Below are positions 1-13,800 of a stretch of 64,000 nucleotides of DNA, piece by piece (position 1 is the stretch's first letter; every line of letters starts with the position of its first letter). The stretch is from positions 1-64,000 of the forward strand of contig WNNJ02000839.1 of assembly GCA_012934845.2 (NCBI GenBank). Direction: 5' to 3'. The translations under genes were made by a program, and so were the position numbers. The stretch is from Pomphorhynchus laevis (lineage: Eukaryota > Acanthocephala > Palaeacanthocephala > Echinorhynchida > Pomphorhynchidae). The notes below the pieces were generated by a model. That model had not been told where the DNA came from. It saw nothing but the letters and a program-made list of their open reading frames with translations, and ran no database searches.

Positions 1-59
1 TAGACGTAAACGTATATTAAAATATTTAAAGTTTCCTATATAATTTCCTAATCAATTTT

Positions 60-225
60 AGTTTTATTAAGAATGAGGCTTTCTAGATAAATTTGTTCGC
101 TTATTGAATAAAAATTGTAAGAGTTAAATAAGCATATATCATCAATATAACATATAACATATAACATCACTATATCGAAACATATATTTCATATTTGTTA
201 GCTTATATAATGTAGATTTATTTTT
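60..225 (-). mobile_element. Naiad-like Penelope element, short decayed RT fragment
   Basis: The stretch repeats the part of the reverse transcriptase seen at 760-880 with many changes (aaggctttctggataaattt-type words). It lies next to the terminal repeat of the following copy, so it is part of a pile-up of copies. Confidence 0.6.
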
Positions 226-234
226 TTAAATAAA

Positions 235-1720
<1,486 letters not shown>

Positions 1721-1739
1721 ACTATATGCAAAATCAAAT

Positions 1740-2263
1740 TGCTACAAGGAAATATAGTCAGAAATTATATTATTCTGGGATCTACCGGCGATCGTCTCTA
1801 TGATGCATGCTATGTTACCCCTCTGTATGGCTGCGCTGATCCTCTGTAGCAGGAATCTCCCCGAGCGTAGATCGCTTGTCGCACGCTGGATTTTCCTTTC
1901 TAGTGATATCGAGAATGCTTCCGCGTTTTTTTGAAGTGCGCCTAGGGATTCGACAGCTATAGGTACAAAACCGTGTACGCGTGGTTCAGGTCGCTGTACT
2001 TTGTGCGCTTTCTTCGCTCGGCGTCCGATGCTAAGGTGCCTGCACCTAGTAATGTACGGGCCAAATAGAAGGATGCCAGTATGTTCACACATGTGCAATC
2101 CCATGCGAGAACCTCCCACGTTCCCAGGGCACAAGAGTAGCGCTGTCTGGTCGTTTACCATCGGTGCGCAGCATTACAGTTGGCTCTAGTGTTGCTACAC
2201 AATAAGCTGAGTTATCGGGAAGGTCTTTTAGTCTGTCGGATCATGGATTTGACGATGAGGGTG
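1740..2263 (-). mobile_element. 3' fragment of an RLE-type LINE (endonuclease region)
   Basis: This block is clearly GC-richer than its surroundings. On the - strand a 139-codon ORF (2161-1742) reads GFVPIAVESLGALQKNAEAF and LLQRISAAIQRGN. This matches the tail that follows the restriction-like endonuclease in a widespread invertebrate LINE group ('F.P..VET.G...LQR.S..IQRGN'). It is a different family from the LINE at 25.6-28.9 kb. It is wedged between two oppositely oriented Naiad-like copies. Confidence 0.55.
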
Positions 2264-2305
2264 CAATCGTTGCAAGGCGCATGATAATGCGCCTGGCAAC
2301 GATTG
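2264..2305. repeat. Hairpin at a retroelement junction
   Basis: Arms 2264-2282 and 2287-2305 pair at 18 of 19 positions around the 4-base loop GATA. The left arm lies in the LINE fragment and the right arm runs straight into the Naiad-like copy. Confidence 0.9.
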
Positions 2306-4316
2306 AAAATTGTGAATTAAGAAAGCTGCTATCAAAAGGGTATAAATATAGATTAAATAATAACAACGACAAAAATAAAATTTACAATTCGTTATATAAT
2401 AACTTAAATGCTTACTTTAGTAAGCTGATTAATAGTGAAAGCTCGAATATATCTAAGATAAACATTTGGAAAGATTATATATTTGATAAAATTAAAAATA
2501 AAATGAAAATAACAAACAATTATAAAAGGAAAGATAAAATTAATAAAGATATGTATAAAGAACTTACTAAATTAAAGGATAACTATATAATAACAACTAT
2601 TGATAAAGCTAGTAATAACTTTGTCTTCATATGCAAAAAGCTTTATTATGATATACTAATGAAAGAGGTTAATTCTAATGATTTAAATGTAAATCCAGCA
2701 TATGAACGTAGTGAGTTGAGTTTAGAAACAATTATTACAAGTCACTGTTCTATAATGGATAAAAAGGGTATAAAGGTTGAATCAGATAATAAAACTATAC
2801 CTATATTATATTGGAATCCAAAATTACATAAAAATCCAATAAAACCTAGGTTTCATATGTAGTGCGTTTAAATGTACATTAAAACCACTTTCTGTCTATA
2901 TGAATAAAATACTTAAAGTAATTAAAGCACACTTTAAAAAATATTGCAAGGTAATCGAAATTAATACTGGTATAAAACACTATTTCAGTATTAATTCTAC
3001 AAAAGAATTTTTAGAACAGACAAAAGGAATAAATTTTCAAAATATAAATACATACGATTTTAGTACGCTTTATACAAATCTAGATTTAGTAGATATTAAA
3101 GAAGCGTTAGTAAAATTAATTAATCTTATATTCGGAAAAAGATATACATATATATGTTATAATAATTATAACGCCTATCTAACAAAAATTAAACCATCAA
3201 ATAAATATAAATATATGGATAAAATTGAATTAATAGAATCCTTAAATATTTTGATAAATTAAAATTATTTAAAAGTAGGGACATCTATATTTAGACAAGT
3301 AAAAGGTGTTCCAATGGGTGGTAATAGTAGCCCAATTATAGCTGACTTGTTTTTAAGCTTTATAGAATATGAATTTGTTCATAACTGTGTAAAAACTAAA
3401 TCTAAACAATATAAATATATGAAATATATGTTTCGATACATTGATGATATATGTGTATTTAATTCTAATGATTTTTATTCAATTAGTGAGCACATTTATC
3501 CAGAAAGCCTTATTCTTAACAAAACCAATATTAATGATAAAGAAGGTGTATATCTAGATATGAACATTAAATTAACATTAACTAAAACTACTATTAATTT
3601 ATATCGTAAAGATGACATATTTAAATTTACAAGAAACATATTTTTGCATGAGCATTCATGCATATCCATATAATATAAAATATAATACATTAAATAATGA
3701 AATTTTAAGAATTGCAACAATTTGTAACGATATTGGCTTTCTTCAAAATCATTTAAATAATTTAATAGATACATATTTTAAACTAGGTTACTATAAAAAT
3801 AACATCAAGCAGAAAATAGTAAAATATATAAATCAACACAATAATATAAAGAATAAATTTAAACTCTTAAGTGGCAAATTTTTATGGATGGATAATAAAT
3901 AATATACTTTGTATTAGAATAAGATACTAGATAGTTATTTCAGAGGAAATACGTCCTTAGCATGTATTTAGGCCCCGCTGCTATGTTGGGTAGAGGAGTC
4001 AGGGGCCGAAACCTGATAGCATAGCAGTTCCTCCTGATGACCTCTAATTCTTATTCTGATACAACGTCTGTTATTTATTAGTCAATTCATAAAAATGACT
4101 TTTTTAAATTTTAATTTTTAATTTTAACTTTATTTAAATTTTAGTTTGTATTTTTTATTTTTATTTTTATTTTTGAACTTGATTTAAATTATAGAAAATC
4201 TTAAAAACAATTATTTAATTATTATTATTTAATTATTAAATTTTGATTTAGCATTATTATGTTTTGTTTATTTTATTATTATATTAAATACGTAGACTCA
4301 GTTAGCTGATTTGATT
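2306..4316 (+). mobile_element. Naiad-like Penelope element copy B (5'-truncated, with terminal repeat)
   Basis: The reading starts mid-protein at [17 protein letters not shown], passes the RT ([23 protein letters not shown]) and ends FLWMDNK at 3,901. It is broken in a few places. The terminal repeat (about 3,902-4,316) holds the structured block (3,940-4,055) and ends in the family end motif TACGTAGACTCAGTTAGCTG. It is head-to-head with copy A. Confidence 0.75.
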
Positions 4317-5355
4317 TATTATCGGCGGATTACAGTAATAATCTGTAATCAGTAATATTAACGGATTACAGTAAACGAAATCATACGAATAAGTGATCAA
4401 TACTTTATGACCAACGATTTAGAATTTAAATTGTATAAACGAAAAGTCAATTATTCAAACGCCATAAATGATAAAGATAAAGGTTTGACTCATAAAATGA
4501 GCAGGTCCCAAATTTCATAAATTAGAAACCTATTGATAAATCAAATTGAAGATTTAAAGAGCTAGTTGCTCTTTAACAACAAGATTATGTCTCACTTATT
4601 CTGATCATACAATTGCAATTTTTCTGAATCAAATGCTAGCTTTTAAAAATATATAATGTAACTGAAACGCACCTTTAAAAACTTTTAGTTGATTTTGTAT
4701 GCATTGCCAGCAAATTCGTCTCTACCTTCATGAGCTTCATTACTTTATCGAGTATAGAACACAACTTCAATATTTTAATTTCAGTTTATTTCTCACCAAA
4801 CCCTTCGGTACATGAAGCTAACTTAAACTCGGATATTTACATTCTAATTAGTTAAAAGCATTTTAAAGACTAAATAATGTTAGTGTATCGTGCGCAGTAA
4901 AAAAATTTCGCATTTGATCCTCCTGCTGATTTTAGAGTTTTATCAGGCGCAGGGAATATTAAGGATTTGGTATTCTATTTATTGATATTTATAATATTAT
5001 TAAGTTTGAACAAACTTCAATATATTAATCATTTTAATCTTAAATAAAATTTATTATTTTTAATTAATATTTAAAATACTAACTTCATTTTCGACACAGA
5101 ATTTTTGTTGTTAATAGAACTTAAAAGATAAACTATTATCAAACCGAAGGCCCAAAATGATATACCTTGATTTATCTCTAAGCGAAAGACCGTAGTTACT
5201 TTTAAGTAATTGATTTAATAAAAATAACAACAATTAGACGCAAGGAATATCAATGATATTGTTATTCTATTTATCTTTAATTTGTCTAGAAATTCACGCA
5301 ATGTCAATGTGAAATTGCAGCATTTGGGAAATAGAATTAGCGTGTGCTACGAAAC
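4317..5355. other. AT-rich intergenic stretch, no gene seen
   Basis: It lies between two Naiad-like terminal repeats. No ferlin exon, coding signal or clear repeat family was recognised. Confidence 0.5.
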
Positions 5356-5417
5356 AAATCAGCTAATTAAGTCTACGTATTTAATATAATTATAAAATAA
5401 ACAAAACATAATAATAA
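5356..5417 (-). mobile_element. Naiad-like terminal repeat, outer part (split by a LINE)
   Basis: Starts with the reversed end motif (AATCAGCTAATTAAGTCTAC) and continues as in the repeat at 39,062. The match stops abruptly where the LINE begins and resumes at about 8,432. Confidence 0.8.
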
Positions 5418-8400
5418 TCGTTTTTTTAATTAAAACACAAACATAGTGTTTGTCTTGGTTATTATAAATTCCCACATTACAGATTTCAGTTCCGCTTGAG
5501 TGGTTAAAACAATTTTGTTGAACATACAATCAAAACATACAGAATACAATTAATGATTACAAAACAATATTGTTCCGTCTTACAATTTGCCACAATTCAT
5601 AATGCCACGCGGCAAGCCTTCTTCCACTATCAAATGCTGTGCCTGCAACGGTCCCAACGCTAAGTGCAAGGGCTGCAAATTTGCAAACGCGGACTGTTTA
5701 TGTACAACATGTGCCGCCCCTGGCTGCGCTCGTAGCAGCACCATCGTGGATTCTTCCTCGATAATCAATGATCCGAATTCGGTCGCCTCTTGTCCTACTG
5801 TCTTTATCAGGACTCCAAAATACCTGGCAGGCAACCAGCCCAACGGATTTGTCGCTCACGATGAGATTTTCCCAATTAATGCTGTGGCCTTTTACTATCA
5901 ATCAGTCATACAATGGAGACCTAATCTCGTCGTACTTCGTCAATGTTCAGCCAGCAACACCATTGTTGAAATTATCGAAACATTTTACTGGTCCGTGGTG
6001 CTGGAATACCGAGACTTCCGAAATGCGTTGAAAACCGCAGTGGTATTTTCGCAATGCGTTCTGCAATCTTTCAGTCGATCAGGATATCAGAAAAACAAAG
6101 AGCCCTGGAACGGCGACTTGCTCTTTGGAATCAGGCAAAGTTTTCTGAACTTTTCGACAAGGCTAGCTATTTGCAACAGCAACTTAATCGTAATGTTCAG
6201 TGTGGACAGGAGGACTGGTTAAAACAATACCGCAAACTCATGACGAAGGGTAAGTTACGTGCAGTAACGGATGTTCTGGAAAATGTTTTTGCCGGTACAC
6301 TAAAACATGACTCCTCAATTGACGGCGTACCAGTCAAGGAAATTTTAAGTCTCTTCATCCTGAGTCGATCCAGCCAGGAAGAGAGATACTACTAAATAAC
6401 CCAATACCCCGCTCATGTCGGCATCACCACACAAGATTTGCAATTATTGATGAAGATTCAATAGTCAGAGCAAGCAAAATAATGAAGAGTTCAGCTAGTC
6501 ATTCTGGTCTCGACACATCAATGTGGCGGCACATGCTGACAGGATTCGGAGAACACTCAAAGACCTTGGCCAAAGCCCTTGTTGAATTTGCTCTCAAATT
6601 AGCATCCGAACCTATTTGTCCTATATGTCTTGAGGCGTTTACGACCAGCAGGTTAGTGGCTCTTAAAAATGATTGGTGGTGTCCGACTGATTGGCGTTTG
6701 TGATGTTGCAAGGCGCATCTTGTCAGATGTGATATTACGATTAATCCGGGAAGATTTGAGCAATTGGCAGTATAGCCCCTGCTTTGTCGACTGTGTTTAG
6801 TAATCTATATGCATCACCGGTTCAGCTTACCCGTGGTGGTGATAGTATATATTCACACGAATGCTTCACACAAGGAGATCCACTTGCGATGGCCGATTTC
6901 TCAATGGCTTCTCTCCCTTTAATTGAAAACATACGTAAGCCGGTTTCTGGTGTTACTTGGAGATGGTACGCATATGATGGTAATTTTGTCGATAAATTCG
7001 AAGACTTGAGAAAAGTGTGGTCCTAAATACGGTTATTACGTAAACGCATCTAAAACCAAACTGCTAGCAAGAAGAAACAGTAGAGTTGGTATCTCTTTTT
7101 TATCCGCCTATGTAGAACATCGCCCATCTGGTATTAGAATTTTTAATGTTCCCATCGTCACCACACAGGATGAATGCAACTGCACGAACTTAGAAGAGAG
7201 CGATGGTCTAATCTTATTAATCGTACGAGACGCGTCGGAAATAAAGATCCACACGTTGCTTACACAGGATTGGTTCGCTCAATGCAGTTCAAGTGGACGT
7301 ATTTCATGCCCTCAGTAGAATGCAGCTCGTCCAACACAGACTTGTCTGTACAAATCTATCAACGAAAGGTTCGTTCCAGCAGTCATCAGACGAAGAGTAG
7401 ACGAAGACTAGATGGCGATCTTAACTTCTACGATAAACGATGGTGGACTCGGCATATGTAAACCAAGATTCTCTGCGCACCTAGAATTCGGTTGTTCTTC
7501 AAAAATATGCGATACATATGTAACCGGAAAAACTGGAAACACTTTGCGCTTACTACAAGACCGCGTTATGAATCTGGGTTGTGTAGAACGACGCAAATTG
7601 CGTATCGATAGATTACAGCCAAGCGTGGCTAGACTCGGTCTGGTCACAACACAAATCATATCTCATGCCTCCATGGACGGCGCCTCCTCATGGTCAAACG
7701 CCCTACTAGTAAGAAGGGAACGCTTCCACCGAAGTCGCAATGAATTTATAGATGCACTCTGCGCCCGGTACGGTTGGACGCCCACCGAATTGAGTAAGAA
7801 CGTCTGCGCTTGCGGAGATAACGTTAATATCAGCCATGCCCTTTCCAGCAAACGAGCTCCGGCACAATATCGTGTGGAACTTGCTCGCGCAGGAGCTTAC
7901 AACCATTTGTCACAGTGTTGTGGTTGAACATGAGCTCACTGATGTCACAACTGAATTTAATTTCGAAGCTCGGACGACTACACGCGACAGAGGTACACGT
8001 TTGGACATTGTATGTTCCGGACTTCAGAGCAATCGATTTGAGAGGCGTTTCTAGACGTCACAATCTTTAATATACATACTCAATCGTATGCTTGTGGTGT
8101 CCCCGCATCCGTGTTTGCCAGCAATGAAGCAAAAAAGGCGAAATACAGTGAACGCATTGTGAGTATTAAACAGAGCAGTTTCGTGCCTCTCATCGTCTCC
8201 ACGTCGGGTGGTATGGGTGATGAGATGAGGCTATTTCTGAAATCACTAGCTGCGATTAAGGCGCAGCCCTCAAGACAGCAATATTCAGACATTTTGTCAC
8301 TGATGAAAAGAAAGATTGTGTTTGCAATTGCTCGATCCTCTTCTGTTTGTCTAAGATCGCCCCATAAAAACAATAAAACACAAACAAAAAGATAGTTTAC

Positions 8401-8431
8401 AGTTCAAAGGTTACCCGCAAGTAGGCCCGTA
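5418..8431 (+). mobile_element. Decayed RLE-type LINE, same family as 25.6-28.9 kb, inserted in a Naiad-like terminal repeat
   Basis: The ORF began at 5602 with MPRGKPSSTIKCCACNGP, nearly the same N-terminal cysteine cluster as the intact copy. Other landmarks follow in several frames: HECFTQGDPLAMADF (RT motif B), RWYAYDGN in place of WYADDGN, CACGDNVNISHAL (zinc knuckle), RGTRLDIVCSG (endonuclease) and FVPLIVSTSGGMGDEM. Frames switch repeatedly between 5.6 and 8.4 kb, so it is dead. The motif-C aspartate pair is altered. Both ends fall inside a Naiad-like terminal repeat. Confidence 0.85.
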
Positions 8432-8745
8432 ATAATTAAATAATAAAATAAATAATTCTTATAAGATTTTTTATAATTTATATCAAGTAAAAATTAAAAA
8501 ATTGAAATTTGAAATAAAAGTATTTTTATGAATTGACTAATAAATAACAGACGTTGTATCAAAATAAGTATTAGAGGTTATCAGGAGGAACTGCTATGCT
8601 ATCGGATTTTGGCCCCTGTTCCTCTACCCAACATAGCAACGGGGCCAAATATATGCTAATGATGTATTTCCTCTGATAAAACTATCTAGTATCTTATTCT
8701 AATACAAAGTATATTATTTATTATCTTATATAGATAATATATAGA
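8432..8745 (-). mobile_element. Naiad-like terminal repeat, inner part
   Basis: Continues the repeat interrupted at 5,417: the TAATAATTAAATAATAAAAT stretch, then the structured block (8,580-8,690) in reverse orientation. No RT follows it. Confidence 0.8.
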
Positions 8746-8849
8746 TATATATCTATATATAATATACTATCATTCGATTATCCTGCTGATTTTAAAGTTT
8801 TATTAAGTTAAATGATATGTTTGTTACATTTTAATTTTGCTTGATTTGA

Positions 8850-9390
8850 TGTTTTTTCTTTATTTTGTATAAATGGCAATCTTGAAGCCTTTTGTGATTG
8901 AATAAACTTTTTGTAATTTTTCTAAAGATGATATTAGGAGCTATCGAAATGTTCTAAATTTTTGGAATAAAATTAGTCCTCATTCTCTCCTCGTTCCTAT
9001 TAATTTACAAAACTTTAATATTTTATTTTCTTTTCTCAATTTTCGATAACATTATAAGTGAGTTGCAGATTCTAATTGTGAAATTAAACATTAAAATTTC
9101 TATTTTAAAATGACAATGGAGTTTAAACTAGTGTTTAAGTCGTACCCTTAATAGCAAGAAGTTTGCCATTTATTTACAAAATTCACTCAAACTTCATTAA
9201 AAATGTTATTTCTTTTAATAGTTTTGTAAATTTATACGAACTAAGAAAGGGATTAATAATACTTTTCAAAATTCACAATATTTCGATAGCTCCTGTTATC
9301 ATCTCTTCGGAAATTACAAACTGATTAAATGCAGCATCAAGTTTGCCACTCATATACAAAAAATAGTAACAGAAAAAATACAAGAAAATT
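8850..9390. mobile_element. Fold-back (long inverted repeat) element, MITE-like
   Basis: Left-arm words such as AGGAGCTATCGAAAT (8,937) and AAATTAGTCCTCATTC recur as imperfect reverse complements (ATTTCGATAGCTCCT at 9,279; AGAAAGGGATTAATAAT). The arms cover most of the element, with diverged pairing of roughly 200-250 bp. No coding region. No autonomous partner is recognised. Confidence 0.65.
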
Positions 9391-10204
9391 TAATTAAATA
9401 GAAAACAAAATTATAATTGACAAAAACCTCCTGGAATGCTAGTTACTAAAATATCACTCAATATATTAATTGAGCAAAAAAAGTAACATTTGCGAATTAA
9501 CATTTGCGAATTAACATCTGCATTAAAGATTTTAACCATTTAGAATAATTTCTAATAATTTCTTAATAACATTTTAATAAAGTTATTAAAAGAAGAAATG
9601 AAAAATTTGCATAAGATTTGAAAACTTTGCATAAAATTTGAAATTAAATAATCAAATTACTTTGCATAATTTTCAAATTATGAAATTTGAAATCGCTAAC
9701 CAAACATCTTTATGTTAATTATTATTTTATTAAAATAATTCAAACAACTTTATTCAAAAAATATAGAAATATATTTTTATTTAATTAAATAAACATATAA
9801 AATTTATACTTAATTTATTCTAATAAAACATTAGAATAATTCAGATGATCACTCATCATATTATGGATCATTTTAGGACAAAGTATATTTCGAATAAAAT
9901 TTTCTTATAATTTGATTTTTTCTCTTGACTATTCTAAATTATAAGTTTATTTGTATTCTAATGTATTTTAACTGTTTTCATATAGTTTGCAAGCAAAATA
10001 TTTATTTTTGAAATCAGTATATGTATTTATAAAATCAAAATATTTATTTATGAAATGCTTTCTTTGTAAAATTTTATCCAAGTGTTTGAATTTTGTTTGT
10101 TACACAATAAATAATTGTTTAATCGCTAGAAATTAAACAATTTTTTCTACGGAATTAAAGTATAAGATACCTATATATCACATTTGCATATATTCATTCA
10201 GATA
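9391..10204. other. Very AT-rich stretch without genes
   Basis: Only short A/T words and no splice-consistent coding segment. I see nothing further. Confidence 0.5.
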
Positions 10205-10490
10205 ATCGATTAAGACAATGCTATTTTGAATAGAATTTGCAAAAAATTGCAAATTGACGATTTATATTCGTTTGTCAGGTGGGTTTCTATGAAGGACTCG
10301 TCACCGATGGGTATGCCTAACAAGTGCATGTTTCCAGAGGTGTTCTCCGAAACCACCTCGGATAGTAGGGCCAAGCAAGAGCTAACGGCTTCAGGTGTGC
10401 CGATGACCTCTGTCTTTCGCCAATTTAGCTGCAATTTAATCGCCTTGAAACTCGTGTCTAGCCAGCCGAGTGCGGATTAAAGAATTAAAG
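10205..10490 (-). mobile_element. LINE reverse transcriptase fragment (palm end/thumb)
   Basis: The - strand reads LNWRKTEVIGTPEAVS and MHLLGIPIGDESF, the 'LN..K.E...LLG.PIG' pattern that follows the catalytic motif in RLE-type LINEs. Only about 90 codons remain. At its 5' side the word AGCCAGCCGAGTGCGGATT occurs twice, 32 bp apart. Confidence 0.55.
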
Positions 10491-10644
10491 CCAGCCGAGT
10501 GCGGATTTTAAATTAAAGATTAAAAATACATTGTGTATTTAAATGTTTTATTAATTATATTTTATTACATTTTAATAATTGTATAAATCACTGAAAATTA
10601 TAAATCAATGTTTGATTGAATATAATATATTTTATTGCTATTAG

Positions 10645-10850
10645 GAAAATACGGCAATTCAAGTGAACAAAGCACAGGAGCAATATTATCATCAATAACA
10701 TCACCCAGATATTGTTTATGCAAAAATGACGCAAAGGCATTTATCGATTACGGGGCAAATAAGCAATTTATACAGCTATTTTGTCAATGGGAGAATATTG
10801 TGTATCGGCTAGAAGGAGTTAACCAAATAAAACGAATGGCAGCTTCTACT
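10645..10850 (+). CDS. Ferlin exon 1 of those found (FerA region)
   Basis: The acceptor AG is at 10643-10644. Two bases finish the previous codon, then 68 codons run to ACT before a GTATTC donor. The motif [19 protein letters not shown] matches the tryptophan-containing start of the ferlin FerA domain. The next intron is only 53 bp. Upstream exons (C2A to C2C) were not seen in the first 10.6 kb. Confidence 0.8.
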
Positions 10851-13800
10851 GTATTCATTTTAATAATTAAATTAACAAATAGCATAAAATAAGTTTTGTT
10901 TAGAGTGAAGTTGTAAAAAAGCTGCAGTTATCTGAAGACAAAACCAAAGCGTTAGATAATAATCAGTTGATTGATATTGAAAATCTGAAAAATCTCTTAA
11001 GGTAAATTGTATAACATATAACTACTATCTAATATGGCTCATATCACATGAGTCATATTTATATAAGAAAATATTTTAAAGCGATTGCTTTTAACAAACA
11101 GTTTGAACTCATATTACATGAGTCATATTACTCATATTACATGACTCATATTACATGAGTCATTTTTTGTCTTTATATAAGAAAATATTTTAAAGCGATT
11201 GCTTTTAACAAACAGTTTGAACTCATATTACATGAGTCATATTACTCATATTACATGACTCATATTACATGAGTCATTTTTTGTCTTTATATAAGAAAAT
11301 ATTTTAAAACGATTGCTTTTAACAAACAGTTTGAACTCATATTACATGAGTCATATTACTCATATTACATGACTCATATTACATGAGTCATTTTTTGTCT
11401 TTATATAAGAAAATATTTTAAAGCGATTGCTTTTAACAAACAGTTTGAACTCATATTACATGAGTCATATTACTCATATTACATGACTCATATTACATGA
11501 GTCATTTTTTGTCTTTATATAAGAAAATATTTTAAAACGATTGCTTTTAACAAACAGTTTGAACTCATATTACATGAGTCATATTACTCATATTACATGA
11601 CTCATATTACATGAGTCATTTTTTGTCTTTATATAAGAAAATATTTTAAAACGATTGCTTTTAACAAACAGTTTGAACTCATATTACATGAGTCATATTA
11701 CTCATATTACATGACTCATATTACATGAGTCATTTTTTGTCTTTATATAAGAAAATATTTTAAAGCGATTGCTTTTAACAAACAGTTTGAACTCATATTA
11801 CATGAGTCATATTACTCATATTACATGACTCATATTACATGAGTCATTTTTTGTCTTTATATAAGAAAATATTTTAAAACGATTGCTTTTAACAAACAGT
11901 TTGAACTCATATTACATGAGTCATATTACTCATATTACATGACTCATATTACATGAGTCATTTTTTGTCTTTATATAAGAAAATATTTTAAAGCGATTGC
12001 TTTTAACATACAGTTTGAACTCATATTACATGAGTCATATTACTCATATTACATGACTCATATTACATGAGTCATTTTTTGTCTTTATATAAGAAAATAT
12101 TTTAAAACGATTGCTTTTAACAAACAGTTTGAACTCATATTACATGAGTCATATTACTCATATTACATGACTCATATTACATGAGTCATTTTTTGTCTTT
12201 ATATAAGAAAATATTTTAAAACGATTGCTTTTAACAAACAGTTTGAACTCATATTACATGAGTCATATTACTCATATTACATGACTCATATTACATGAGT
12301 CATTTTTTGTCTTTATATAAGAAAATATTTTAAAGCGATTGCTTTTAACAAACAGTTTGAACTCATATTACATGAGTCATATTACTCATATTACATGACT
12401 CATATTACATGAGTCATTTTTTGTCTTTATATAAGAAAATATTTTAAAGCGATTGCTTTTAACAAACAGTTTGAACTCATATTACATGAGTCATATTACT
12501 CATATTACATGACTCATATTACATGAGTCATTTTTTGTCTTTATATAAGAAAATATTTTAAAGCGATTGCTTTTAACAAACAGTTTGAACTCATATTACA
12601 TGAGTCATATTACTCATATTACATGACTCATATTACATGAGTCATTTTTTGTCTTTATATAAGAAAATATTTTAAAGCGATTGCTTTTAACAAACAGTTT
12701 GAACTCATATTACATGAGTCATATTACTCATATTACATGACTCATATTACATGAGTCATTTTTTGTCTTTATATAAGAAAATATTTTAAAGCGATTGCTT
12801 TTAGCATACAGTTTGAACTCATATTACATGAGTCATATTACTCATATTACATGACTCATATTACATGAGTCATTTTTTGTCTTTATATAAGAAAATATTT
12901 TAAAACGATTGCTTTTAACAAACAGTTTGAACTCATATTACATGAGTCATATTACTCATATTACATGACTCATATTACATGAGTCATTTTTTGTCTTTAT
13001 ATAAGAAAATATTTTAAAGCGATTGCTTTTAACAAACAGTTTGAACTCATATTACATGAGTCATATTACTCATATTACATGACTCATATTACATGATCAT
13101 TTTTTGTCTTTATAATTGCTTTTAACATATTACATGAGTCATATTACTCATATTACATGACTCATATTACATGAGTCATTTTTTGTCTTTATGTAAGAAA
13201 ATATTTTAAAGCGATTGCTTTTAACATACAGTTTGAACCCATACATTTATGATATTTTTCTATAAATGCGAAACATCTGGCACATTCATAATAAGCAATG
13301 TTTTTGAAACACCTAAACACATTATCATTAAAATACACTTATTTGTTGCAAGTCAGAGCAAAAGTCATCTATTAACTTAAGTTTTCAAACTACTAATCTA
13401 CCTAGAAAAATAGGTAGAGTTTTCTTATTAAAAACATAAATATACGTATCTTTAAGTAGTTTTTCAGCTTAAAATAATTTTGATACCACAATTCACAGTT
13501 ATTCTAAATTTTAAAACAGATTTTATTCATCTCATAAATTTAAAAGTTTTTAATGATATAAGAATGAATATACAAAACTGTATAATTTTTAGATTCTCTT
13601 AATTTCCAAGTTAATTTTCGATATTAGTTTAATTTTTATTTAATATTTAACTAATAATTAATGTTTAATTTTTTTAAATATTTTAATTAAACTTTCTTAG
13701 CTTTTCTTAACTTTTCTTGGCTGGTCTCGAGCCTGTGCTAAGGAAAGGAGGAGGGTTGGCGATAGAAGCAGTGACAAGCCATCCGTAAAACAAAACCGTC

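Noticed and set aside
11036-13237. Regular repeats resembling a CRISPR array
   Set aside because: The units are continuous 114-bp satellites with no unique spacers, in an intron-bearing animal gene.
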